Assembly: GCF_030010625.1 (NCBI RefSeq)
Contig: NZ_JASCXN010000037.1
Location: 1 to 64,000 of the forward strand
Source of the DNA: Streptomyces sp. CC208A
Lineage (GTDB): Bacteria; Actinomycetota; Actinomycetes; Streptomycetales; Streptomycetaceae
Reading direction: 5' to 3'
Length of the DNA: 64,000 nucleotides
Position 1 is the first letter of the stretch. Each line of letters starts with the position of its first letter. Under the pieces are notes generated by a model. The model did not search any database and was not told the DNA's origin. It saw only the letters and a program-made list of their open reading frames with translations. A program made the position numbers and the translations under genes. Of the stretch, positions 50,721-59,559 are shown piece after piece.

Positions 50721-51521
50721 GTGGACCTGGGGGAGGGCGTGTTGGGGCGCAGAGGTGGTTCGCCCGCAGGCATGGGATGCCTGGCGATGGGGCTGTTCAT
50801 GGTGTGGGGCTTCGTGGGGTACTTCCTCGCGGTGCCGGCCACGTTCGCGGCGGTGCTCGACGCCCAGAGCCCGCCGCAGAAGGTCGAGGGCTTCGCCCAG
50901 CACGCTTTCCTGTACGGGATGGTGGTGTCGGTGGCCTTCGTCGTGGCCTGGGTGGCCAGTCGGGGGCGCGCCTTCGTCTGGTGGCTGGTGGGAGCGAGGG
51001 CGGTCGCCCTCGTGGCCGTCGCCACGCTGGTGGTGGGCTGGGTCGAGCCGCGTGTCGCGGAGGCTTCCCCGAACGCCCGTGGTCTGGCGGCGGCGCTGGC
51101 CGCCGGCGCCGCCGGATTCGTCTTCTGGGCCGTGGTGCGCTGGTGGGACCGCAACCGCCGTCACCGGCCCGTCGCCGGCCAGATCTGGCTGGCCAGGGTG
51201 CCCTTCCGGGAAGGCGGGGGAGCGCTGCCGCACTACTGCGTCGTCCTGCGGGCCCGGTGGCGGTACGCGGAGGTCCTCCAGATCACGACGAAGAACAAGG
51301 ACCACCGGGACGACCACATCCGCATTCCCAACCAGGGCTGGGACCACGTCTCCGGCAGGGACCACTGGGTGGAGATCGGACTGCCCCCTCGCCTCGTCGC
51401 GTACCAGGACTTCGAGAAGGCCCGCCCCCCAGGGCCGTTGCCCCCGCGACACCTGGCGCCTCCTCCGCGCCGCACGGCCTTCCTGACGAGCTCGTGGACG
51501 ACAGACGATGACAGGCGGTGA
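50721..51521 (+). CDS. Hypothetical membrane protein
   Basis: About 266 residues; start uncertain (GTG 50721, TTG 50742 after GGGGGAGG, or ATG 50772). Four hydrophobic segments occur in the first half (MGLFMVWGFVGYFLAVPATF, FLYGMVVSVAFVVAWVA, WWLVGARAVALVAVATLVVG, AAALAAGAAGFVFWAVV). A soluble domain follows (QIWLARVPFREGGGALPHYC, VVLRARWRYAEVLQITTKNK) whose pattern is like the toxin-fold PemK/SH3-type 'pro-contact' domain seen in Streptomyces membrane proteins. No function assigned. Confidence 0.65.
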   Translation: MDLGEGVLGRRGGSPAGMGCLAMGLFMVWGFVGYFLAVPATFAAVLDAQSPPQKVEGFAQHAFLYGMVVSVAFVVAWVASRGRAFVWWLVGARAVALVAVATLVVGWVEPRVAEASPNARGLAAALAAGAAGFVFWAVVRWWDRNRRHRPVAGQIWLARVPFREGGGALPHYCVVLRARWRYAEVLQITTKNKDHRDDHIRIPNQGWDHVSGRDHWVEIGLPPRLVAYQDFEKARPPGPLPPRHLAPPPRRTAFLTSSWTTDDDRR

Positions 51522-51529
51522 GACACCGG

Positions 51530-51746
51530 GCCGGACCCCGCAGTCCACGCGGCCCTCCAGGACGGCTTCGCGTACGCAGCCGTAGGCGGTCCCCTGACCG
51601 GCGGTGACCAGGCAATGGGTGTCCATTCCCAGAGCGACCTCTTGGGCGTCGGGATCTTCTTCGCCCGCCATGAACAGCAAGACGAAGCCGCTGCCATCCT
51701 CGCGCTCGGCGAGGCCGGCGGCACGGGCCGTGAATCTGTACGTCAT
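51530..51746 (-). pseudogene. Fragment of an Imm10-family immunity protein
   Basis: Minus strand from ATG 51746: MTYRFTARAAGLAEREDGSG, then EDPDAQEVALGMDTHCLVTA and GQGTAYGCVREAVLEGRV. The (E/D)QxVxLGMDTxC block followed by a GGV-type strand is the Imm10 core. Central residues are missing and the frame is lost after LEGRVDC, so the C-terminal third is absent. Imm10 proteins protect against polymorphic toxins; no toxin gene is recognisable nearby. Confidence 0.55.
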
Positions 51747-52015
51747 GACGCGGTTCCATCAACGCGCTCAGGCGGAGCCCGAGGCAGTGGCACCGACGTT
51801 CGAGCTCCACACGGACATCTTCATGCCTGACGCCCCCCCCGGCAGGCAGGTGGGGCCACTCCAGACCGTTCCTGCCCGGGGCCAAATCGCGGGTCTGGCC
51901 CAACTTGTGTGACGCGGTCACTCCCTGTGGCAGCCGAGAGCGGGTCGGGGACCTGGCAGGCGTCTTGATACCGCTCCTGGTCGCGTGTGTACCGTCGAGC
52001 GCTTGACCTGCGCTG

Positions 52016-52411
52016 TTACCGGGCAATCAGACCGGCTGCGGTCTCCTTGAAGCCGCAGGCGCCGAAATAGAACGGACGCAGGTGCTCCTCGAAGTCGACA
52101 TGAAGCCATGCGCACTTCGCGGCACGGGCTTCACGCGCTGCCGCTGCGACCAGCGCGGCCCCGACTCCTTGCGCCCGGTGCTGCTGGGCGACCACCGTGT
52201 CCAGGATGAAAGCGTGGGCTCCACCGTCCCAGACGACGTTGACGAAGCCGATCAGGGAGTCTTCTTCCCACGCGCAGACCCAGCCCAAGCTGTGGCGCTC
52301 AAGCCGTGTTCGCCAGTCGGTCTGAGCGACCGGGTGGCCGAAGCCCTCGGCGTGTAGCGCGTTGAGGGCAGCGTTGTTGAAGCTGCCCCGCCACTGGTAA
52401 GTGATCGTCAC
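52016..52411 (-). CDS. GNAT-family N-acetyltransferase
   Basis: 131 residues. ILDTVVAQQHRAQGVGAALV is the acetyl-CoA binding motif A (Q/RxxGxG/A) and LRPFYFGACGFKETAAG the C-terminal strand-helix. Complete small GNAT; substrate unknown. It lies next to the transposase relic with 40 bases between, on the same strand. Confidence 0.85.
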   Translation of the reverse strand: MTITYQWRGSFNNAALNALHAEGFGHPVAQTDWRTRLERHSLGWVCAWEEDSLIGFVNVVWDGGAHAFILDTVVAQQHRAQGVGAALVAAAAREARAAKCAWLHVDFEEHLRPFYFGACGFKETAAGLIAR

Positions 52412-52450
52412 GTCTCGATCGTAAGGTCCGCCCCGCGTCGGGTGACCTGA

Positions 52451-53839
52451 TCATGAAGCGAGAAGAACTCGCTTGCGGAGAAGCTGGAAGCCTGCGCGGT
52501 CGAACATCTGACGCTTGAGCATCTTGATCCGGTTGACATGTCCTTCGACCGGACCCGGGCTCCAGGGCAGGGTGAGGCCGGCGGTGACGGCGTCGCGATC
52601 GCGGTCGATGCCGCGGCGAGGGTGTGGAGGCTGGGCAGATCGTCTTGCCGGACGGCGTCAAGCCAGTCCGGGAGCCGCTCGCCCTGACGCTCGGTGAGCA
52701 TGGTCGAGAAGGAGCGGACGTGCCGGGTGAGGGCGTCCAGTTCGGCACAGGCGGGTCCGGACGTGCTTGAGCCGGAGCTGTTCGGCCTCGGAGAGGGCGT
52801 CCGGGTGACGAAGGATCCATCCGGCGATGGCGCGGGGCGAGGGCGGCCGTGCGGTCACGGGATGCGGTGACGCGCGTTTCTGGTGCAGGTAGGCGCGGAC
52901 GCGCTGGTAGCTCCCCTTGCAGCCGAGCGGCACGATCTCCTCCCAGAGCTTCCAGGCATGGGTACAGCCGTCGTTCCACCGGTCATCGAGGTAGGACTTG
53001 TACTCGTCGAGGACGGAGGCTCGGTTCTGCCACTGGCCGGTGAAGAGGTCCTCCGGCTGGGCGGCGTCGGCGTACTTCTTGACGGTGCGGCTGGTCATGC
53101 GGAGTTGCCGCTGGATGGCGCGGCGGCTGTGTCCCGTTTTGAGCAGTGCGTGGACGGTGGCGTGTGTGGTGCGGGTGCGGTCGGCGAACCGGTGGCCGGT
53201 CGGCCACGGCGAGCCGGACGTTTCTTCCTCCGGGACCGGTGTGGGCTCGGGTTCGGGTGCTTCAGGGAGCAGAACGCGCAGGCAGCGGCGGTGCTGGGCG
53301 ACGGTCCGCCCGGTGGCCTCTCTGAGGTTGTGCCACAGGCGCCACCGGTCCGCGACCTGGACGGCTTGCGGTGCCCCGGCGGCGGCGCCTTCGGCGAAGA
53401 ACGGCGCGCGGTCGCGGCAGACGACTTCGATGCCGGGCCGCTGGGCCAGCCACGCGGCCGGCGTCGATGCCTCCCGGTCGGGCAGCAGGCCGACCGGGCG
53501 CCGCGTCCCGATGTCGACGAGGATCGTGCCGTAGCGGCGGCCCTTGCGGGTCGCGTACTCGTCGACGCCGACCACCCTCGGGGCCGGAGGCTCCGGCTCG
53601 GGAAGCGCGTCGACCAGCCGCAGGACCGTGCTGCGGCTGACGGTCACCCCGAACACGCGGGCCATCCGAGCGCCTGCCCGCCCCGCCAGCGCGAGGCCGA
53701 CCGCGGCCAGGGTGGAACGCAGCCGCTCGGTCCGCCGGCCATGACGGCGGGCCAAGCCCGGTATCTGCTCGACGAACGTCCGCCGCCCGCACGCCGGGCT
53801 TGCGCACAGGAAGCGGCGGACCTGAAGCACCATCTCCGC
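52451..53839 (-). mobile_element. Relic of an ISL3-family insertion sequence (transposase broken)
   Basis: Minus strand. VLQVRRFLCASPACGRRTFV EQ, RVVGVDEYATRKGRRYGTIL (first Asp of the DDE triad), IEVVCRDRAPFFAEGA (second Asp), RTVKKYADA and WNDGCTHAWKLWEEI belong to ISL3 transposases. Frames change near 52720 and again near 52600; the C-terminal SPGPVEGHVNRIKMLKRQMF (catalytic Glu) and RKRVLLAS are in another frame. The N-terminal zinc finger region is missing, cut at the junction with the 53840-54164 fragment. No terminal inverted repeats were found. Inactive. Confidence 0.8.
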
Positions 53840-54164
53840 TGAACCGGCCCGTCACGTCGCAGGTTCCGCGATGCGCCCGCCCGATGGGAAGCCGCTCGGC
53901 CGCCGGCTCGACCTCGTACGGCCCTCCCGCCCGGAACCCGCCGAGCGTGCTCCGGGTCGTGGCGAGCACGTGACCCTCGCGCCACCGTTCCTCTTCGAAG
54001 GCCAACCCGACTGCTTTCTCGCCGACCCGGAAGGCCAGGGTGACGCCGACCACCGCTCCTGCGGGAAGGTCCATGGTTTCCCGTACGTCCGTGTCCGACG
54101 GAACGGTGATCCGGCCCAGTTCGTCCGACACCAAGGCGATGCCCATCAGCTCGAAGACCGCCAT
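53840..54164 (-). pseudogene. 5' part of a small conserved gene cut by the ISL3 relic
   Basis: From ATG 54164: MAVFELMGIALVSDELGRIT, ETMDLPAGAVVGVTLAFRVG, LAFEEERWREGHVLATTRS, PYEVEPAAERLPIGRAHRGT, then CDVTGRFS. The beta-rich pattern and length resemble Streptomyces RhoGDI-like proteins, but the identification is tentative. The frame passes directly into transposase sequence at about 53840, so the 3' end was lost when the IS inserted or by later deletion. Confidence 0.45.
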
Positions 54165-54399
54165 GCCGGACCCACGACCTCCTGCTCTGAGCCCACGGTG
54201 GGGATGACGTCCGTCGCCTCGCCGTTCCTGCCGGCCCGCGCCGTCCACCGTACGCGGTGGTGGGGACGGGCTTCGGTGTCCTGGGGGCCACCACACGGCC
54301 AACACCACCAGGTACCCATGACCGTCTCTCCCTCCGACGGGCGCGCGTGGATGATGTCGGCAGCCGGCCACCCGTGCGCTGCCCCCGGACGCGGCGGAA

Positions 54400-54821
54400 C
54401 CGGACCGGGAGGTGTCCCACATGGTGAGGCGTCTTCGGTCGCTCCTGCTGGGCGTGGGTGCGATGAACTCGCCACGCTTCGCACCGGCCGGCCTGGCGAC
54501 TCGGCGCCGGCCGAGGCTCCGATCAGTGCCTTCGCCGGATCGCTCCGGACCACATGCTCCGCGCTCGGACCCCCGTCACCGACCTGGGCGAGCACGGTCC
54601 GGATCTCTTCCGAGAGGGCCTTCCGGGCCTCGTCCTCGTCGAAGGGCGGCCACCGGCGGCGCGGAGCCTCGTACGGCGCCCGGTACGTCGTAGGCCGCCA
54701 CCACGTCCACCGTCGCCCCGGCCAGCCGCGCGTGCCGCACGGCCCGGCGCAACGCCTCGTACGACGCCGGAGAGCCGCCGACCCCCACCACCACGTGGGA
54801 GTTCCCGTCCGTGGTGTTCAT
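54400..54821 (-). pseudogene. Broken universal stress protein (UspA) gene
   Basis: The N-terminus is clear (MNTTDGNSHVVVGVGGSPAS, YEALRRAVRHARLAGATVDV VAAYDVPG), the start of a UspA domain. A frameshift near 54660 moves the continuation to another frame (LAQVGDGGPSAEHVVRSDPA, KALIGASAGAE). The C-terminal ATP-binding GSRGxGG...S segment is scrambled. Non-functional. Confidence 0.7.
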
Positions 54822-54839
54822 GGCTCGGTCCCTCCCTCT

Positions 54840-55019
54840 TCAGCCCGAGGCCGGTGGTCCGGGCTTGGGCGCCGGTCGAGGTGCCGGCTCAGGCGTGGGC
54901 TGTGGCGTGGGCTTCGGCGCCTGTGGATCGACGGGGAACGGACGAGTGGGAGGCGCGGGACGCGGGTCAGGTCCCTGAGGGAACGGACGGGTGGGTGACC
55001 CCGTCTGCGGGTTCGTCAT
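54840..55019 (-). CDS. Small proline-rich protein
   Basis: 59 residues, 40 percent or more proline by eye: MTNPQTGSPTRPFPQGPDPR then PxP repeats. AAGGAG is well placed before ATG 55019. No domain or membrane segment. It lies between two broken stress genes and could itself be a remnant, but frame and ribosome binding site are intact. Function unknown. Confidence 0.5.
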   Translation of the reverse strand: MTNPQTGSPTRPFPQGPDPRPAPPTRPFPVDPQAPKPTPQPTPEPAPRPAPKPGPPASG

Positions 55020-55032
55020 CGTGCACCACTCC

Positions 55033-55378
55033 TTACGCACGCGGCCCCAGTCCTCCACCGGATTCCGGCGCCGTCTCCGGATCCTTCTCGACCGCCAGGT
55101 CGCCGAGCGTGACGATGCCGACGAGCCGGCCGTCCGCGACGGTCGACCGTCGCACTGCGTGCTGCCGCATGAGTTCGACAGCATGGTCGAGAACGTCATC
55201 GGGCCGAACGGTCACCGGTTCGGTGCTGCATCCCGCATGGACCGCGGTGTCTGCGGGCTCTTTGCCCTCCGCCATGGCACGCACGACGAGACCGCGGTCG
55301 GTTAGGTTCCGACAAGGAGGTCAGCGTGCCCACGGCCACCGGGTGATCGGTCACGACGCCGTGAACAGACCGGGTCAT
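55033..55378 (-). pseudogene. Broken CBS-domain protein gene
   Basis: N-terminal scrap MTRSVHGVVTDHPVAVGTL (from ATG 55378) and C-terminal CBS domain (TEPVTVRPDDVLDHAVELMR, AVRRSTVADGRLVGIVTLGD, LAVEKDP) are in different frames. The middle of the first CBS motif is deleted, leaving only DRGLVVRAMAEG. Such CBS proteins usually accompany USP genes in actinobacterial hypoxia/stress clusters, and here both are decayed. Confidence 0.7.
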
Positions 55379-55684
55379 GTCCACGCCTCCACCCCGATAG
55401 GGAGCCATGCTGGGCGCCTACCCGAGCCCCCGAGTACTACGCACCCACTGCTCGGGCACTGGTCGCCTCCCACGGGCAAAGCGGGTGGAACAGGGCCGCT
55501 TGGTTGCGATGACGCTCCGGGAGGCCCAGAGGCCGTCGCCCGCTGCTACTCGGCGTCGATGCGCGAACCCGTTGGGTGGGGTAGCGCACCGTCCGGCCTT
55601 TGGCCAGATGACCGCATCGGCACACAATGGATGTGCGCAGGTGATCCATCACGGGAAGCAGTTCCGCCCGGCGGAAGGACCGCC
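55379..55684. other. Region without a recognisable gene
   Basis: About 300 bases between the CBS relic and the STAS relic. Open frames exist on both strands but show neither family motifs nor plausible ribosome binding sites. No hairpin or repeat stands out. Confidence 0.5.
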
Positions 55685-56016
55685 ATGATGACCAAGAACG
55701 ATCACCCGGCTCCGGACGTACGCCGCCCCTTCCCCCGTCGCAGGCCCGGGGGTCCGCCAGGCACCGGCCGGCGCCACCTGGGCGGTCCGGGAGCCGTCCG
55801 CCGAACCGGGCATCGTGATGCTGTCCGCCACCGGTGAGTTCGACGTGGACACCATGCCCTGCCGGCACGAGGCGCTCGCCGCCGCCCGCTTCAGCCACCA
55901 CCGGCTCGTCCTCGCCGGCCCGATCACCCCACCAGCTGCGCCGGCTGTTCGTCCTGACCGGAGCCCTCCGGCTGTTCCGCACCACCAGGAGCCGGAGAAG
56001 CGTCGGACTCGCCTGA
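55685..56016 (+). pseudogene. Broken STAS-domain (anti-anti-sigma) gene
   Basis: The start MMTKNDHPAPDVRRPFPRRR is in one frame; EPGIVMLSATGEFDVDTMPC RHEALAAARFSHHRLVLAGP in a second; and HQLRRLFVLTGALRLF in a third. These are the first strand, helix and final strand-helix of a STAS domain, in order, with the central phosphorylation-loop segment missing. Two frameshifts; dead. Confidence 0.65.
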
Positions 56017-56255
56017 CCACGCACACCGGACCAGGCGGCTCTCGGCTGGTCGCCGCTCTGATCGGTAGCGGGCGCGGTGCTTCGCCGCCGACGCCGCGGT
56101 CCGTAGTTCCCGGCGCTCCCGCAGGTGGGCCCTCGGGCACCGGCCCGGCAGCGCTCTGAGCAGGCGGTCACCGTACCGGTCCGGTCACCGGAAGTGCCTC
56201 GCGGGCCTGCCGGCTCGGGCGGAGGGCGGCCTGCTTCAACCAATGGGAGACGGAG

Positions 56256-57410
56256 ATGAACGGCTCGGTACGGATCGGACGGGTTCTCGGCGTACCGCTG
56301 CGCATCCACTGGACCGTGCCCCTGCTCGTGCTCCTCTTCGGGTACAGCCTGGGAGCGCAGACGCTCCCCGCCTGGCTCCCGGACCGGTCGAACGCCGTGT
56401 ACACGATCGCCGGGCTGGTGGGGTCCCTGCTGCTCATCGGCAGTCTCCTGGCCCATGAGGCCGCGCACGCGGCCATCGCCAGGAGGAAGGACATCCCCGT
56501 CCAGGACGTCACGCTCTGGGCACTGGGCGGGATGACCCAGATGGGCAAGCCGCGCACGGCCGGCGCGGCCTTCCTGGTGGCCGTGGGCGGGCCGGTCACC
56601 AGCCTCGTCGTCGGCGGGGTGGCGCTCGGTGCGGGCCTCGGGCTGAACGCGCTGTTCGGCTGGGCGGTACCGGCGGCCGTCCTGGTGTGGCTGGCATGGG
56701 TGAACTTCCTGTTGGGGGTGTTCAACCTGCTGCCCGCCGCGCCGCTCGACGGAGGGCGGGTGGTGCAGTCGGTCATCTGGTGGCGTACCGGAGACCGGGA
56801 CCGGGCCGAACGAGCAGCCGCGCGCAGTGGCCAGGTGCTCGGCTTCCTGCTGATCGCCGGTGGCTGGCTCCTCGTCCTGCGCGGCGCCCTCGGCGGCCTG
56901 TGGTCGATGATCATCGGCTTCTTCGTCCTCATCGTCGCCAACGCGGAACGACGCCAGACCGAAGTGGCCGCGGCCCTGCACGGGGTACGGGCGGCCGACG
57001 CCATGTCGAGCCCCGTGGAGACCTGCCCCGACTGGCTCACCGTGGAACGCTGCGTGGACGAGGTCGCGTTGCGGACCCGCCATTCCGCCCTGCCCCTCAT
57101 CGACTTCGAAGGCCGCCCCAGCGGCCTGGTCGACCTGCCGAGCCTCGCGAAGATCCCCGTGACGCAGCGCGGGACATCGCGCGTACGTGACATTGCGACC
57201 CCGCTGTCGCAGTGCACCACCTGCACCCCTGGCGACCTCCTGGAAGACGTCCTCGAAAAGGTCCGCCCGAGCAGGAGCGGCACACGGATCCTCGTGACCG
57301 AAGGCGGGCTTCTGGCGGGCATCATCACCGCACGTGACATCGACCGGCTCGTCCAGCGCCACGCACTCCGCGGTACGGACAGCGGTCAGAGCGACGGTAC
57401 GGACACCTGA
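56256..57410 (+). CDS. Site-2 protease family zinc metalloprotease with CBS domains
   Basis: 384 residues. M50B family: six hydrophobic segments, zinc site HEAAH (67-71) in SLLAHEAAHAAIARR, and the third ligand in NLLPAAPLDGGRVVQSVIWW. The C-terminal soluble part (about 250-370) holds a CBS pair (VRAADAMSSPVETCPDWLTV, LVTEGGLLAGIITARDIDRL). It probably cleaves membrane-anchored anti-sigma factors or signal peptides. It is the only intact gene in an eroded stretch. ATG is preceded by GGGAGACGGAG. Confidence 0.9.
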   Translation: MNGSVRIGRVLGVPLRIHWTVPLLVLLFGYSLGAQTLPAWLPDRSNAVYTIAGLVGSLLLIGSLLAHEAAHAAIARRKDIPVQDVTLWALGGMTQMGKPRTAGAAFLVAVGGPVTSLVVGGVALGAGLGLNALFGWAVPAAVLVWLAWVNFLLGVFNLLPAAPLDGGRVVQSVIWWRTGDRDRAERAAARSGQVLGFLLIAGGWLLVLRGALGGLWSMIIGFFVLIVANAERRQTEVAAALHGVRAADAMSSPVETCPDWLTVERCVDEVALRTRHSALPLIDFEGRPSGLVDLPSLAKIPVTQRGTSRVRDIATPLSQCTTCTPGDLLEDVLEKVRPSRSGTRILVTEGGLLAGIITARDIDRLVQRHALRGTDSGQSDGTDT

Positions 57411-57603
57411 CGAACCCCTCCGGGCTGAAGGCCGCCAACCGGGTGCTCGACGATCAGGCGCTGGTCGAGACGGCCGCGAGGAGCGGAACGACCGGTGTGA
57501 CGACATGCCGGGACGGCCCCGAAATCAGGCGGGTCAGCGACGGGCGCCGTACATCCGCCTCCCGTAGTCCACCGGGTACGAGACGCGCGAGCGGGAGGCC
57601 GGC

Positions 57604-58049
57604 ATGCCGATCAGTCACGCCGCCGACGGCAGCACCCTTTTCGTGACCGTGCACGAGCAGCTCGCCGCCACCGACCGAGCAGCAGCCGCCTTGGAGATCG
57701 AGGCAGCCGCCCACACCCACCACCCCCGCCGCGTCACCGTGCGCACCCCGGCCGGCGAGCCCACCCCCGCCATGCTCAGCGCCGTCGTCCGCGCACACCG
57801 CATGTGCGACCACCTCGGAATTCCCCTGGCCCTCACCGGCGCGACCGCCTCCGCGCAGCGCCTGTTCACGAATCTGCGTTTCGTCGGACCCTGGCAACCG
57901 ACATCGTCACCGCCTCGGCCGACGCCGACCTGGACACGCTCCTCGCCCGCGCCGCCGAGGCCGACCGCTCCCGTCTCCTGCGTGGTGACGGTCGGCTGCG
58001 GCACACCCAAGCCCCCGGGCGAGAAGGATCACGTCCAGGGAGCGGGTGA
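57604..58049 (+). pseudogene. Frameshifted STAS-like protein
   Basis: MPISHAADGSTLFVTVHEQL, AATDRAAAALEIEAAAHTHH and VTVRTPAGEPTPAMLSAVVR form the first 95 residues, ending TASAQRLFTNLRFV. A one-base shift near 57880 continues as RRTLATDIVTASADADLDTL LARAAEADRSRLL. Pattern (ordered substitution, central helix, terminal helix) is that of MEDS/STAS-like regulators in Streptomyces, but the family call is weak. Probably recently inactivated. Confidence 0.5.
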
Positions 58050-58186
58050 GCGCCGGATCCGGCACCACCCGCCCAGCGATGCACGACCGGCGACTGAGCC
58101 CACGCTCGGATTCGCCGGAAGGAGCGGCATCGGCTCCCGGCCGTGACCGAAGTCGGATCGCCGCGCGCGATGCCCCGTCGCCGCAC

Positions 58187-58636
58187 TCAGCAGGCGGTTG
58201 CCGACGGGCGTCGGCAGTCTGCGCAGACGCCCGTGAGTTCCAGGGTGTGGTGGATGTCGCTGAAGCCGGATGCGGCCGGTACGTCGGCGACCCAGCGTTC
58301 GACGACTTCGGTGTCGACCGGATGGCTGCGGCCGCAGTCGCGGCACATCAGGTAGTGGCGGTGCCCGCCGGCGGAGCGGATCCGGTACAGACGTTCCCCT
58401 GCCTCGTCGCGGACGATGTCGACCTGGCCGGCGCGTTCGAGGGCCTGGAGCACGCGATACACCGTGGTCAGGCCCGTGGGCACCCCTGTCGCGACCAGCG
58501 ACGCGTGCAGAGCTTTGGCCGAGACGAAGTCGGGTGAGTGCGCCAAGGCGGTGTGCACGGCTTCGCGCTGACGGGTCGTACGTCTCCACGCGCCGGGCTG
58601 AGGTTGCGTCCGCGGCCCGGATTCAGCCCGACTCAC
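58187..58636 (-). CDS. Fur-family metalloregulator, probably zinc-responsive
   Basis: 149 residues, GTG start. wHTH (TTRQREAVHTALAHSPDFVS, PTGLTTVYRVLQALERAGQV) followed by the dimerisation domain with GHRHYLMCRDCGRSH and TGVCADCRR, i.e. the two CxxC of the structural zinc site plus His-rich sensor region. Divergent from the anchored-repeat ABC locus, with a Zur-like box between (58763) and a weaker 10/15 match at 58694-58708. It is the best candidate in the window for the protein binding the Zur-like sites, but a separate Zur elsewhere in the genome is equally possible. Confidence 0.85.
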   Translation of the reverse strand: MSRAESGPRTQPQPGAWRRTTRQREAVHTALAHSPDFVSAKALHASLVATGVPTGLTTVYRVLQALERAGQVDIVRDEAGERLYRIRSAGGHRHYLMCRDCGRSHPVDTEVVERWVADVPAASGFSDIHHTLELTGVCADCRRPSATAC

Positions 58637-58762
58637 GCCATGTCCTCCTGTCTCCTCGTGAGGCTGGGGATGACTGGCCAGCTTAGATAGTAATGAAATC
58701 CATGTGCAACATGTGCCGCGCCCGTGTGGCGGGGTGGCGGGACGGGAGTTGCGATGGCTTAA

Positions 58763-58777
58763 CGAAAATGATTATCG
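58763..58777. promoter_or_regulatory. Zur-box-like operator before the anchored-repeat ABC locus
   Basis: CGAAAATGATTATCG, 12 of 15 matches to the Zur core, near-palindromic (CGAtAAtcAtTTTCG on the other strand). It lies 48 bases before TTG 58825 and excludes any upstream start for that gene. Confidence 0.7.
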
Positions 58778-58824
58778 TCTCGGTGTTCCATGACGGACAT
58801 GGACATGACCCATGGGGGGTTGCT

Positions 58825-59484
58825 TTGCACACCCGTAAGCGCCTGCTGACTGTCACCGGCGTGGCCGCCGCCGCGCTCGCCGTGGCCGGTCTCCAGAGTT
58901 CCGCGTTCGCCGCGACCACGATCTCCAACGGTCACGTCGACGTCCTCGACGCGGAGTGGGACGGCGCTGCCTTCGCGCTGCACGTGCACGACGAGACCAA
59001 CGCGGTCGAGTACGACCCGGCCGACGCGGTCCTCTCCGTACCGGCCGCGGCCAAGGTCGCGCGCCCGTCCGGCACGCAGTACGCCTTCCTCGGCACCGGC
59101 GCCCAGGTCTGGGTCCTGCCCCAGGACGAGGCCGCGGCGACCGCCAAGAACATCCTGTGGCCCGGCATCTCCACCGAGCACCTGGCCACCGGCGTGTTCG
59201 CCAACAACACCGTGCAGTACAAGCTCGGCACCGTGACGCGCAACGGCGTCGCCACCGACGACTTCAGCGTCTACAAGGTCAACGGCACGTCCGTGGACCG
59301 CTACTGGGACAGCGGCACCACCACCTCGTACAAGAACAAGACCTTCGCCGTCGGCGGACACGACCACGCCAACTGGGCCTTCGAGGAGCCCGGCACCTAC
59401 AAGGTGAACTTCACCGTCACCGGCACCGTCGGCGGCGTCGCCAAGTCGGCCACGGCCACGTACACCTTCACCGTCTCCAACTGA
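58825..59484 (+). CDS. Secreted choice-of-anchor M (TIGR03769-type) surface protein
   Basis: 219 residues from TTG 58825 with GGGGGG upstream. Signal peptide RKRLLTVTGVAAAALAVAG...FAA. The mature part is one actinobacterial surface-anchored repeat domain: ISNGHVDVLDAEWDGAAFAL, SGTQYAFLGTGAQVWVLPQD, HDHANWAFEEPGTYKVNFTV. No membrane anchor or sortase signal, so it is released or held by partners. First gene of the locus, separated from the next by a strong hairpin, so it may be made in excess of the downstream proteins. Confidence 0.85.
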   Translation: MHTRKRLLTVTGVAAAALAVAGLQSSAFAATTISNGHVDVLDAEWDGAAFALHVHDETNAVEYDPADAVLSVPAAAKVARPSGTQYAFLGTGAQVWVLPQDEAAATAKNILWPGISTEHLATGVFANNTVQYKLGTVTRNGVATDDFSVYKVNGTSVDRYWDSGTTTSYKNKTFAVGGHDHANWAFEEPGTYKVNFTVTGTVGGVAKSATATYTFTVSN

Positions 59485-59498
59485 CCGGCCCACCGACC

Positions 59499-59539
59499 GC
59501 GGTGACCCGCCCGTGCCCGCCGCGCGGGCGGGTCACCGC
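59499..59539 (+). terminator. Hairpin between first and second anchored-repeat genes (attenuator)
   Basis: GCGGTGACCCGCCCG, 11-base loop, CGGGCGGGTCACCGC: perfect 15-bp stem in the 75-base gap. As the downstream genes have no separate promoter that can be seen, partial termination here would set a high ratio of the first surface protein to the transporter. Confidence 0.75.
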
Positions 59540-59559
59540 CTTGGCAAGGAGGCAGGACC

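Noticed and set aside
55407..55688. Open frames on both strands between the CBS and STAS relics
   Set aside because: No motif, no ribosome binding site, composition unlike the neighbouring genes.
58694..58708. Possible second Zur box near the Fur gene (TGAAATCCATGTGCA)
   Set aside because: Only 10 of 15 matches and poor symmetry; noted in the Fur entry but not called as a feature.
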